64,000 bases of DNA. Source: Ascochyta rabiei. Taxonomy: Eukaryota > Ascomycota > Dothideomycetes > Pleosporales > Didymellaceae. The notes beneath the pieces were generated by a model, which was not told where the DNA came from, did not search any database, and worked only from the letters and a program-made list of their open reading frames with translations. The DNA is taken from positions 1,736,001-1,800,000 of the forward strand of contig NC_082405.1 in the NCBI RefSeq assembly GCF_004011695.2, written 5' to 3'. The position numbers were made by a program, and so were the translations under genes. Below, in pieces: positions 1 to 11,600 of this stretch. Every line of letters begins with the position of its first letter. Position 1 is the stretch's first letter.

Positions 1-1736
1 CGGACGGATCGTTGTCGCAGCTTGAGGACAGCAATTTCATCGTACATCATATCAGGGACTGGCTAGTTGAATGTTTGAGAGAGAACGTGGTTCAAAGAGT
101 TCAGTATCTCAGCACTTTGCACAAAGCTCTGAACTTTGTGGAATCGTTGTTACCTGACGTGGCTCAGTGGGAGACTTTGGTTCGACAGCATTGGGCCTCT
201 AACGAAATGGAGCACTTGGTTCAATCTGTTTCAGTCACACCATCGGCCTTTGAAGGGCACGATCTGAGCCTCCAGGACAATGATTCAAATAGCGCACTGC
301 ATGCTTCTCGATCCGATGAAGCGTATGCAACACAAAATTCGCAGACAATCGGGCTTGGCCTCGATAATACGGCACTGCTGCGTGGTCTGACCTCGCCGTC
401 AGCTTCCTGGACCGAGTGTTCGATCCCCCCAAGCATTGATCTGACAAACGACGAAACGTTGGACATTGGTGTGGAGGCTGGCCACCGAACACCAGCCGAT
501 ATTTTCAATGCATCTCAGGTGAGTGCAACCGATATTTTGATGGCAAGATGCGACAGTGCGCACGATAGTGGAGCTGCTAAATTTTCACGGACTGCATCAC
601 CGCCCACGTCTCTCAAAGTCGTTGACGAACGATCCCAGCCACGCGTGAGCGAGGTGGCAGATCTTGTACACACAGATCTTGAAGCTGTGAATGCGGCTAT
701 AATGACTCCTGGGGTAACCTACTCCCATTGGACCTGGTCCGTAGAGCTGAAGCGAGAATTTTGTTACGGGTTTTCACTCGATGATACGGTTATCGAAGTT
801 CTATGGCTAGAGAACACTATCAGCAACGATATGGATAGATTAGTTGTCTCTGATGCACAATCGCACGCATCATAGGATACACTGTAAGTAAGATTGTGCA
901 GCATTCTTACTTTCTTCAAACTACTTACTACGATGTACATGGCGGAAAGCGTTACGATCAACTCTAACTTGCTAAGTAGACAAGCAGAGCCTCGGAAGAA
1001 CGGACTCGATTACACTGTGATTCCTTTCGAGCCTCTATACAACTCCTGGGTAGACTTTTGCCTTGATTAGAGCAACGCATGTAGTACATGTAAGGTGCCA
1101 CCCCTGACATCGAACATCTGCAACACTAACGAAACAGGCTTTCAATGCATTACCGCTGAACATCAAGATGGATTCTACGTCAATGGCAGGGTTTGTTGAG
1201 CACTGGGAACATGTGTAGGAATTAAATATGGGAACTGACAGGTGGCAGGTCTTCAACATGCTTTGGGCCCAGAACAATGACATCTACCCTAAGGATATCA
1301 AGAATCATTTGCAAGCGGCAAAAATCAGCCAACAGAATTTCTACGAAACGCGGCGATTTGTGGTCATTCGTAACAAACACACCTTTAGCCAGTGCATATA
1401 AGCTTCCAGATCTTTTCTCATCTTGCTCGATCCTCATAAGACTACAGTCCGGTACAGTCGAAAGGAGATTGCAAACCCATTGGATCTGGATCAACGCTGG
1501 ATTCCAGCATCTTGTACACATCCGAGTATCCACCCAAGCCACGTCCACGAGAGCGCCTCCTCAAACAGCCCTTTCGAGTACAGCCTTCTCAATGCGGAGA
1601 TCTCCCCGAGGAAAGTAGAGCGGACTTCAGCAAAACATACGCCATTCAACACGATCTTCCGGTAGCAGGTGTAGGCTTGGTAGTCGGCGAGCAGATTTAT
1701 CTTCTCCAGCTCTATTGCAGTGTTTCGTACAAATGA
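1..1736 (+). CDS. DUF6590-domain protein, 5'-partial, multi-exon
   Basis: The gene enters from outside the window; the frame is open from base 1 to about 875. It carries a WxW-type stretch (SHWTWSVELKREFCYGF, about 725-775) often seen ahead of DUF6590. Further exon pieces follow in other frames: a QVFNMLWAQN piece and FVVIRNKHTF at about 1245-1395, then TYSPVQSKGDCKPIG through LPEESRADFSKTYAIQHDL to the stop at 1734-1736. The last part fits the DUF6590 consensus (TY..GQG..K, YT..PP, L..SR..F.K.Y.I.H). One acceptor is clear at 1137 (branch CACTAAC, then CAG); the other splice sites I could not fix. DUF6590 proteins are common, expanded fungal proteins of unknown function. No signal peptide or TM segment is visible. 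A decayed copy cannot be excluded because the exon joins are unresolved. Confidence 0.6.
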
Positions 1737-3612
1737 GTTAACGATTCCGTAGATGTACTTTCTTTGATATTTTTATTTTGGACATTAGTTATAAGTGTTT
1801 CGCTTCTTTATATAATACCCCTTTTGATGTATGTTGGTTTTTCGCGACTTATTATGATTTTGTCACGCGGAACACAGAATCGCCATACTATCAGATATAG
1901 TCAGATGAACTTAGCAGCAGATTTCCTTTGTGTTTAAGCTCATGTCTGTGGGCTTGCGATCTACGGCTTCATAGTTCTCCATTCTAGAATGATCTTTGTT
2001 TTCACGAGCTTTCACACATGCCATTATGTGTGCAGGTAAGGTCGAAAATGTGGCTGAGTATGAAACAAGACCCTGATCATATTTATTAATTGCCACCTCT
2101 GATAGGTCACTACCGACATGGAATCACGGAAACCAGCTCTATCGGTATGGTCCTTTCGAGCTTTTCGAGACAGGTTTTCGTGAACACGACCGAGAGGCCT
2201 CGACTGCTGTTACTCCTATTTCTGAATCGACATGCCAAACACCGATATTGTCGCCCTATCACTTTTATTTCCATCGAACGGGGGAGTACTGCTGCGATGT
2301 GTAAACACCAGAAGCAATGTCCAATTGGGTATGGCTGCAATCCTTCAAACACCTTGGTGACAGCCCGACGAATCAACACCCTCTTCATTGCACACCTTGC
2401 AGTCGGAATGACGCGTATCTGCCTGTGGGACGACAAGCCCAGCGAATCAAGGAACAAGCTTACCGCGCATCGCATATCAATGCAGAAGGTGCCCAGAAAG
2501 CAAAACAAGCGAATCAGCCAGATACACCTGTGAGATATAGCCTGCATCTGTACCATGTCCCACACGCCTTTATCCAGAGACAGTGGTTGGAGCATATACG
2601 CGCACATTCCTCAAGTCCAAGTAGGCTGACTTTCGGGCCGAATGAAAGGCTCGCCAGGTGTTGCCCGGAAGGAGCACACGGCTACGACTATTTGCTTTAG
2701 CCGAGATGGAAGTGAGGCACATGTTGGTGGGCAAAACAAAGTCTTATGTCAGCTGATCGTGACCCTTACGGTTGTCGAATAGCGAGGCTATAATCATAAT
2801 ATTGGTTAAGTTGGCTCAGCCTTCAGATGTCAAAAATCAATCCGGAGGCGTTCAGGGATTCGCACTGCTGCAGTTGATCCCAGCCTCTTCCGTTCCAGGC
2901 TGAGGTCTGCGAGACTTCTAGCTGTATCCGATTTGCAACGATACAGCCTGGATTTTTGTCACGATGCGTAAAAGGAAACGAAGCGAGATTGGCCATCAAT
3001 TACAAAAGACCTGGCCAATTGAGAACGTGGACGTAGTACCGAAGAGAGAGCAGTTTGTTGTTGTTATATTCAAACTGCTGACGCGTGATATCTTACTACC
3101 TCAAACTACTGTCCGAGTAGGGCGAACAATGCCTGAGTTGTTCGTGAGAGCTGAGCGTAGTCCAGCTTTGGGTATAAAAAGGCCATTTGTTGGGTTCACA
3201 GCCCTCAACTGCTTGAATAGAGACAAGGAAGAAGTGGAATATGCAGGCAAAGCAGCGTTTGAATAACTGCCAGTGGAGGAAGATTTGGAGTTTGATAATG
3301 GCGCTAGCGTGTGTCAGGCTTTGCATCAGCCCAGCAGGGGATGAAAATGCTTCATAGACCACAGTATTTGCACTCGTTTCGCTCACGGCATAACAACACC
3401 TGTAATGATGTGAATCTGTTAAGATTGCTATCCGTAGCGTCTTTGACCAACGTGCAGCCTAGAAGCAAATATGCCGTCTTGGTCTTCCCAAAGGGTATCG
3501 TCCCGAGCCAGTCCAAACGCCATGAATAATACAACAAACGCCGCCAATGCATGACAAAACACCAACCACCAAGTCTGTAGCAAGTAAGGCAGACTTGCAG
3601 CGCGCGATATGC
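1737..3612. other. gene-poor intergenic stretch
   Basis: This stretch is locally AT-rich, for example around 1750-1870. Open frames are short and overlap on both strands without a recognisable domain. The only candidate is the low-confidence frame at 2077-2700, listed separately. No transposon ends or terminal repeats seen. Confidence 0.5.
2077..2700 (+). pseudogene. possible decayed reading frame, unknown
   Basis: One frame stays open for 624 nt except for a single TAA at 2302-2304. It contains aromatic-rich text such as PTWNHGNQLYRYGPFELFE, then SNWVWLQSFKHLG and IQRQWLEHIRAHSS. The TAA could be a former CAA (Gln), or it could lie inside an intron starting with GTGTAAAC at about 2299. No family is recognised. 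An overlapping open frame on the minus strand (2110-2607) means this may be chance. Confidence 0.2.
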
Positions 3613-5079
3613 CTACAAGTCGCCCAGATTTAGCACGTCGTCCAGCGCCGAATCCAATTCGCCAACGTCTCTTACACTCCCGCCCATCCAAGTCGCCATC
3701 TCGTCCTCGCCGTCGACTTGCATCTTGTCTCCTTCCACACTGTCTTTGAAGTCGACTGTAATGCCGTCACCGAGCCACTTCGCCAGGCCGCTCTTGTCTT
3801 GCTCGATCCCGTTTACAATCCCGTTCGCTCTCTCCTTCTTCTTCTGCTTCTGTGGCAAAGGATAGATGTCTTCTATCCCTGGCACATCCAAGAAGGTGGA
3901 ATTTGTGATGTTGCCAGCTAGTATCGGCGTCTGTCCCAGATACCCATCACCTAGCTGTAATGCCAAACGTAGGTCTTCCATGCAGAGCTGTTTCCGTTTC
4001 CGCCGCTCCTCGCTCTCAACAGGTAGTTCACCCTTTCCGTCCCTTACAGCCTCCCCCCTCTCGACAGCGTTCTCCTCGCGCTCGACCCTCTTCTTGAATG
4101 CGCCTGTCCTGACGTACCCAACCCCATTCACCGCTACCTTGCCAAGGAAAGAGGCGAGGGCTTCCTTGATGTACGTCTCGGTCGCGAGGTTCATGAGGTC
4201 GGGACATTCGGGGGTGTGGCCTTGGGGTAAGCCAAACTCGTAGCAGGTGGGAAGGAGGCGGGCAGAGATGGAGAGCGAGGTGGGGAATTCGTGGGTTTCG
4301 GAGAAGAGGGGTGCGGTATAGCGTTTGCGGATTTCGAGATCCCAGTCTGTTCGCGTAGTCAGTATCACGCTGCCTAGCGACCTAGGGTCAAGGGTCTCGA
4401 GATCAATGCTGCAAACATGTAATAGGAGGATATTGAGGATAGACGTACTGGTTTTATACCCTCCAGTTGGACCCACAGGGCCAATTTCAGGCTGTTTCCC
4501 TCGCCTCATCTCCGCCAACTCGTTCACCAGTCCCAATGCTCCAGTTCCCGCCCCTCCGCCGATTGCGTCCTGCACTCCGGTCTCGGCTGCAGGGATAGTC
4601 TTCAGCCTTTTCCGCTCCCGTCTCGACAGTTGCATAACCTCATACTTCAGCCTTTTCTCGCTCTCGTCCCCTTGGCCCTTGACCGTCGAACTGGAAGGCT
4701 TGTCGGTCGACGACACCCATGAGGCAATACCCGGCTCGGGCGCGTCGCGCCATATATTTGCATAGATTGCCGCAATGAGTGTGTTGTGCGCGTGTTCTAG
4801 GGCAGCAGTGTTGAGAATCTTGCCGAGCTTGAAGCTCAACTCCTCCTGGTTGAGGTTGCCAAGGAAGAATTGTGTGAGTGATGTCTTGTATGTGGTCCAA
4901 TCCGCGTCGCTGATTGCGCCTTTGACGGCGGAGTAGAGAGGTTCGACGTCGATGCGTGGTGAGCGGGGGGCGGTGGGCTTCTTCAGGGTGAGTGGAGGGT
5001 CGAGGTCGGGAATGCTGGAGAAGGGGAGGGTGCCGGTGTTGGCCATATTTGTGTCGTTGGGCTGGATGGTGCCTGCCAT
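3613..5079 (-). CDS. HFI1: SAGA complex subunit Hfi1/Ada1 (SAGA-Tad1 family)
   Basis: Structural subunit of the SAGA histone-acetyltransferase co-activator, acting in the nucleus. The start is the ATG at 5079-5077 (context CAAAATGGC); the frame is open further upstream, but those residues look like translated leader. Exons are 5079-4449 and 4346-3613; the 102-nt intron 4347-4448 (GTACGT...CAG, branch TACTGAC) is a multiple of three and so hides in the open frame. Product about 454 aa. Residues 42-115 hold the Tad1 N-terminal helical block (RIDVEPLYSAVKGAISDADW...FFLGNLNQEEL). A histone-fold-like segment (DLMNLATETYIKEALASFLGKV) lies near 270. The C-terminus is acidic with GDGITVDFKD. Length fits fungal Hfi1 (yeast 488 aa). 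It lies tandem downstream of GCN1. Confidence 0.88.
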   Translation of the reverse strand: MAGTIQPNDTNMANTGTLPFSSIPDLDPPLTLKKPTAPRSPRIDVEPLYSAVKGAISDADWTTYKTSLTQFFLGNLNQEELSFKLGKILNTAALEHAHNTLIAAIYANIWRDAPEPGIASWVSSTDKPSSSTVKGQGDESEKRLKYEVMQLSRRERKRLKTIPAAETGVQDAIGGGAGTGALGLVNELAEMRRGKQPEIGPVGPTGGYKTSTSILNILLLHVCSIDLETLDPRSLGSVILTTRTDWDLEIRKRYTAPLFSETHEFPTSLSISARLLPTCYEFGLPQGHTPECPDLMNLATETYIKEALASFLGKVAVNGVGYVRTGAFKKRVEREENAVERGEAVRDGKGELPVESEERRKRKQLCMEDLRLALQLGDGYLGQTPILAGNITNSTFLDVPGIEDIYPLPQKQKKKERANGIVNGIEQDKSGLAKWLGDGITVDFKDSVEGDKMQVDGEDEMATWMGGSVRDVGELDSALDDVLNLGDL

Positions 5080-5609
5080 TTTGGCGGTCGGGGAGTGTTG
5101 GTGGTGCGCGCAATGGCTGGTAGTGACGCGGTGGTCGTCGTGATCGAGGACGTGTAGGCGGGCCGAAGCGCGTGATGCTTGCGGAGAGCTGGGGGGCCGC
5201 GGTAGAGAACACGACAATGCGCGAGGGCTGTTGAGGGGGCTGCACGAGCGTTCGAGGGGCCCAGGCGGATCGCGGGAGCTACCTGGTTAGGGATATGATG
5301 GCGATGGGGTGCATCGATGGTTGTGTGGGCGTGCACTGATGGAAACGGTGTGGTGGACGTAGGGTGAGGTTGCATCAACGGAGGTTGCGGAGTTCACCGC
5401 CAAGCTCTGGGGTGCCAGACGTGCCAGACTCGACGTGGGAGGGTACACTTGATCGACAACACCTTGGGTGCTTGACCAGAAGAACAGTGTTTACCCAACC
5501 GTGTGCGCAAGCGATGGTCGCAGAAACAACGCTATGCATTCATTTGAAATATGCTCAAACTACGTGAATCTTTCAGAATCTTGCTTTTCCCTGCCCGTTC
5601 TATCCACAC
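5080..5609. other. intergenic region, HFI1 promoter and GCN1 3' end
   Basis: About 530 bp between the stop of GCN1 and the start of HFI1, both transcribed leftward. It must hold the GCN1 3'UTR and the HFI1 promoter. No clear TATA box or repeat seen. Confidence 0.5.
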
Positions 5610-8600
5610 CTACGAGCTGTCCCCAAACACATCGCCCAGCTCCACCTTTCCTACGCTCCAGATTTCCCTCTCATCTTCTACCTCATCACTGCTCAATCCT
5701 AATCCTCCCGAACCACCCTCGGCCTCTTTTTTCTCTCTCGCCTGGTTCGCCAATCGCAGCGCAATCCTCTTGAAATACTCTCCTATGCTTCTTTGCTGAG
5801 CAGGCGGAAGGCTCTTGCCCTTGTCCGCCATGTACTTGTCAAACACAGCACTCTCCTCCTCTACGACTGAGAAGATGGTCAAGAACGCTGCTTCGGCAGA
5901 CAGCTTGACGGGGATAACAGGGTCGCGAACCGATGCGAACACGACAGGGACAAGGAGCGGGATGTGCGGGCGCACAAGCTCGTTGTGTTCGCGAGCTACA
6001 GTGCGCAGGACAACGAGCGCCAGACGTCTGGTGTCGACAGGGTGACCGGGCTCGACAACGGGAGCGAGAGCCTCGAAGATAGGCTTGGTGTGCTCAAAAG
6101 TCTTTGTTGTCCTCTCGCTCAAAAGGTACTTGCCGGCTGCCAGGACCGAGTTGTCTGAGATAACGGGTTGATTGTGTGCAATACCCTGACAGATGACGTG
6201 AAGAGTTTCGTCGGCAAAACTACCCGTAAGGGCTTCTGGAGCATCGAGCAAGATAGCGTTCAGAGCGAGCAAGGATGCTTTGCTGAAGTGAGTTGTCAGC
6301 ACACGCGTCTTGATCAGACTGGCAGCGCTCTCCTCCGGCAAGCAGCTGATAAGAGCACCTAAGAGACGGGCATTGGTGATTGCCATGGAATCTGCAAGGT
6401 CGTTAGTTCAGGTCCCCTCAGATCATCTTGTTATTGCTTACCGTCCGAGTCATCGAGCTCGTTGTCGATGAGACCCAGAATAGCATTCCTGCTCGCCTCA
6501 CTCATGTTCTTGCCAGCCTTGCTGACCACCTCGAACAAGGCCTTCAACATGGCCAGCTTGACGGCCTCATCGCTGGTCTTGGATCCAGTAACAAGCTCAG
6601 CAATGAGAGGGTCGACTCTGGGAGTAAGCTTGATCAGCGTGCCTAGTGCCTTGGCTGCACGCGCTCGCAGAAGATCCGAAGACGTATCCGCAAGTGACTT
6701 GGCGAACGTACGCTGCAGCTGAGGCAAGAAAGGCTTGAGGAAGGTTGGGATCTTCTCAAGCAAGTTGTTGAGCGTAAGCAGGATAGCTGCCTTGACTTCC
6801 GTTGAGCGCTCTGTGACGACACGAATGAGAGGACCCGTAATCTGGGTCACGAACGGCTGGAGCGCCTTGGCATCGGTGCGGTCGATAATATCTGAAATGG
6901 CTAGGGCAGCTTGTGTTCGTTGGTCGACCGAGCCGTTCATGAGACCCTGCAGGAAAATGGGCAGAATAGCGCTGATGCCCTTCGGTAGGGAGAAACCAGG
7001 CAAGTTTGCACCGGCAACACCAACCTGCGAAAGGGTTTGACGAGTAGAGATGACAAGTGATTCCATCTCCTCCTTGCGCAGGCGCTTCGATGTGAGCGTG
7101 CTAAGGGCCGTCCACGCCGATTTGACGACTTCCTTGTCACCGTCGTCAAAGGAGATGAGTAGAGCTCGAATGAGATCAGGGTAATATCTCGAGAAGTCGA
7201 CATCGGTCTCGGCGAAAAACTTGACCAGGTGCATGTCTGCGCGAGCACGTCTGCGCTCGTCGTTGTGCTTGGACAGAGCCAGCATGACGCTCATGGCAGT
7301 GTTGAGTCCATCGTACTCATCAACTGACAACAGTACCTTGTCGAACGATGATTCCAGATCGGACCTGAGAGCTTCGTCCTTGCAAGTGATGACATTGTCC
7401 ATAATCGTGTTGAGGATGGTCGGCAGCCTCCTGGTCATGGCAGAGCTTGCAACTTCAGCTAACGAGGCAATGGCGCGGGCGTTAAAGCCGGACATTGGCG
7501 AAGTAAGAAGTGTTGGGAGGAGGTTGGGCAGGATGATGTTTGATCTTGCCTGATCTGTGAGAAGTGTGAGAAGAGCAGAAAGTGCGTTCTGCGCATCGTC
7601 TCCGCTGCGCAGCAGGTTGAGCAGGTAGGGTAGGACCTGATCGACAGCCTTCTTGCCAAAGATCTGCTGCAGGGCGTCGAAGGCTTCGGCGGCGGCGTCT
7701 CGTACGTCTTCGTCTGAATCCACCAGTGCAGTCCTTACAACCTGGATCAGTGTCTTCTCGTAGTCCTCTAGCTGTTCTGGCGCTGCTGCGGAGATGAGCT
7801 CGCGAAGTGCTATACAAATACCTTGCTTGGCATCGGTATCGGTAGTGTGCAGACCCGCTTCGAGAGTAGGGAGTAATGTTGCCAGCACACCGTCGCCAGA
7901 CTTGCGCATAAGCTCTCCCAGAGCGTTTCCGGCGATGACCTTCTGTTCCATGTTGGAACTAGCCAAACGGCGGATGATGAACTGAGTGAGTGTAGGAATG
8001 AGCTCGCGAAGGGTACGCGGAGAGGCCACCAATGCCTTCCAAACATTGATGGAGGCGGTGCGAACAAGACCAGAAGTATCGCAGCGACAGATGTAGAGTG
8101 CTGACAGAACCTTGTTGCGCTTCTCTTCTCCAAGAACCTCGAGTAAGGACTGACCAGCTTCCTTGGCACCCTCTTCGACATCCTCGCCCTCCTTGCCGCT
8201 GATACCAGTAAGGTTGAACAAGAGATCTCCGACCAGCTCGACGGAGCTGAGACGGATGCGGTGGCTGTCGTCTGCCAGACCTCTCTCCAGCTCGGGCAGG
8301 AGCAGATCGATGGCCTTTGTCGCGAAATTCTTGACCAGAAGTCGACCAGCCCGCAGAGCAGTCTCGCGAATGGACTCGACATCGTCTGCCAGCCCACCAA
8401 GGATAGGAGGGATGATCTTGCTAAGGTAGTTCGCAAAGCTGTTTCCGAAGCAAGCTGGCAGGTAGATGAAGAGCGACATGAAGCCTTCTCGTACAGACGG
8501 CTTGTTGCTCGAGACGTTCTGCAAGATACTGGGCAAAGTCTCCTCCAGACGTCCAGTACCCAGACCAGCGAGGACCTCGGAAAGGGCTTGTGCCGAACCA

Positions 8601-11600
8601 AGACGGTCGCCCGCTCCAGTGTCTGATTTGAGGGTTGCCATGAGACTTGGGATGAGATCTGGCAAAGCATCCTCTCCAAGCTTCTCCATAAGCGAACCAA
8701 GCGCTTTCGAGGCAGTGGCACGCGTAGTAGGCACAGGATCGACAATTGCTACACGCAGGCCAGCGACAAGGATTGGCAGATGAGCAATGAGATCCTTTCG
8801 CTCTGTAAGATACGCCAGACTGCCAATGATTTGGGCAGACTTGCGCTTTGTAGCGGAGCGGTCGCCCAGACCACGCTCAAGAATGCGGACGACAAGCGCC
8901 AGCGATGGAGCATCAAGGAAATGGGCAAACTGAATCTTGATAAGTGAATCGAGAGCATCGTCGGTGTGCTTGGTCGGGTCACTGAGTGCCTTGAGAAGAA
9001 TGTCGACCACGCTCTTGATCTCTGGATTGCTGATGACTTCTCCAAAGCGTTTCAAACTGCGGTTGGCTGAGGACCTAACCTCCTTATGAGAGTCAGTCAG
9101 CACAGTTGTGAGAGGCGGAATGATGTCTGGCAGACTGAGAGCGAGCTGGTTAGGGTCAAGGTAAGCCATGGCGCCCAAAGAATCGCAGGCACCCTTCTTA
9201 CTGCGCCATTGTTGCTCATCAAGACCATCCAAGAGGATGGGCAAAATCTGCTTGACACCGTAGGAGCTGAGGGTAGAGAAGCACGTCTTCGCTGCATCTA
9301 AGCAAGCGTCACGAACGTCTGCGGTGGTATCGCCAAATCCAACCAGCAGCTGAGGCACGAGCTGAATGACGTACGGCTCGAATAAACGCCCAAGGATAAG
9401 CGACATGAGCTCATAAGCTAAGAAGGCGCCCTGACGAGCATTGGGATCCTTCTTGTTCTCGACTGCAGCATTGAGTGTGGACATGACACGGTATTCTCTG
9501 AGTATGCCAAGGCCTTTACCCTGAACAATACCTGCGAGACCATAGGCAGCACCACGACGCGCGGGGTACTTCTTAGACTGCAGGAGCTGCTCTATCATCT
9601 GGTCAACATATTTAGAAGTCTCCTGTTCTGAGGTACGGACTAGAGGTGGTAGGCACTGTGCAACGGCATATTGCACGGTTTCGGAGGGTACGCTGAGGGT
9701 GGCGAGTAGACGTTGTACGACCTTCGGCACACGCTTGTCTCCTGCTCCCAAGTGGCGGCCTAGGGCACCGTAAAGGATGATGACAGCCTCGTTGACTTGG
9801 TCGTACATCTCTGACTTGCGATCAGGACTTTCCAGTGCGTTTTCGAACAACTCCATCAAGTGTTCAACCTTCGACTTGGCTTTGTTGGTGATGATTGATG
9901 TAGCGGCTTCAATCATCTGTTCACGGACAGCAGCACTTCGATCACCCAGAGGGCCATTGTAAACCATAAACGTGAGGAAGTCCGACAGGCCATCTGGCTT
10001 GAAGCCAGGCGTCATCTCCTTGTACGCAAGCGCGATACCGTCTCTGGCCTCCCAAGGATCACGTGTATCGTTCCTGCGTGGCATGCCGTACTCGTCACGC
10101 TCTGCGACTCGGGGCTTAGCCTTCTCAATGTAGGACTCCTGCAGTCTCTGGAGGAGGTCGTCAAAGATTTCCGGGAATTCGGCAACAGTCTCGCCAATAG
10201 AGCGAGCAGCTGCTCGACGAAGCTGCTTATCAAGAGACTCAAGGTAGGGCAGCATTTTTGCGCCAGCATCAGCACTAAGCTGAAGCTCGTTATCGTCCCA
10301 GATTGTCTTTGCAAGCTCGACGTTCTCCTCGTCGTCATCATGCGACGCGATGAAGATTTCTTCGCTGAACTTGAGGTCGTTCATGTCAAGTTCCGCATCA
10401 ATCGCCTGTAGTGTTGCTGTGCGTACAGCTGTCTCAGGTACAATAGTTCCTCGAAGTAGTGCGCCCAGCTCCTCGTTGGTAATATTGACAGCCAGGCCTC
10501 TGGCAAGGTCCGTCAGACAATCCTTGATTATCTTGTAGTGTTGCTGGTAGCTTTGCATTGACCAGATGAGGACTTCGAGCATATCTTTACGTGGCAGTCG
10601 GGTATCTGTGCCTGTGAAAATGTCAGCGGAAGTATTACGAAGAAAATTGCTCGACTTACATGAGTTGGCATGGAAAGACAGGAACTCGAATGCCAGAATC
10701 AACTGTTCGTCCGCCTCCTCTGGGGACGACTTGCCAATGCCGCCCTTCTCAAGTACAAGGAAAATAAGTGGCAAGCAATATGCCACAGATACAGGATCAA
10801 GAGGACGCTGCTCGCTCAGGAAGCGAAGTCGGTACAAAACTCTTGTAACGAGATCTACATTTGTTAGCAAGATGAAAGGCTAAGTAGGTGAGTAACGCAC
10901 CACCAAGTTGCTCTCCCTCGTACTCGTCTGAGAGCTGAATTGAACCAATCGTTCGCAATGTTGCGACACCGACGAATGGTCTGATTGCACCGAGACGGTT
11001 CGAGACACGTTGGGAGCATGCGATGAAGGTTGTAGCTGGCAGGTCTCCGAGAAGAAGACCAGCACCAGCGCGGATTGAGTGTATGAGAAGGTCGACAGCA
11101 GGTCCCATCCACTGCTCTGCCTCCGTTGGAGGCCCAGTGGCAAGGCTCTGGATGATGCCCACTCCACGTCTCATCTTTTGTTCTGTCGAAGCCACTTCTC
11201 TCCTGATAGCCGACTCTTTGGCTAATTGGGCATTAACCTTCGCTTGTTCTTCAGAAGTGAGCTTTTTGGCTTTGCCCTGCTTTTGAGCCAGCTGTGATCG
11301 TAATTCCTCCTCCCATTTCAGAGTGTCGTAGTCCTTGGTATTCTTGTCGATGGTGACTGGTGCTTTCTTGGACAATACGTCTACGTATGCTGTCCCCTCC
11401 GGTGTTCTGAAGATGGCTGCTTCTTGTGGCCCAACTGACTCGAGCTGTTTAGGATCAAGATCCTGACTGAACTGCTTCACGATAATTGGCAAAGCTGATT
11501 CAGGTGCGACAAAAGCCAAATCAGTGTAGGCGCTATATGCGGCTAAGCTAATGCTTGCAAGTTGATTGTTGTCTTTGTTCTGCGTAAATGTCAGTGACGA

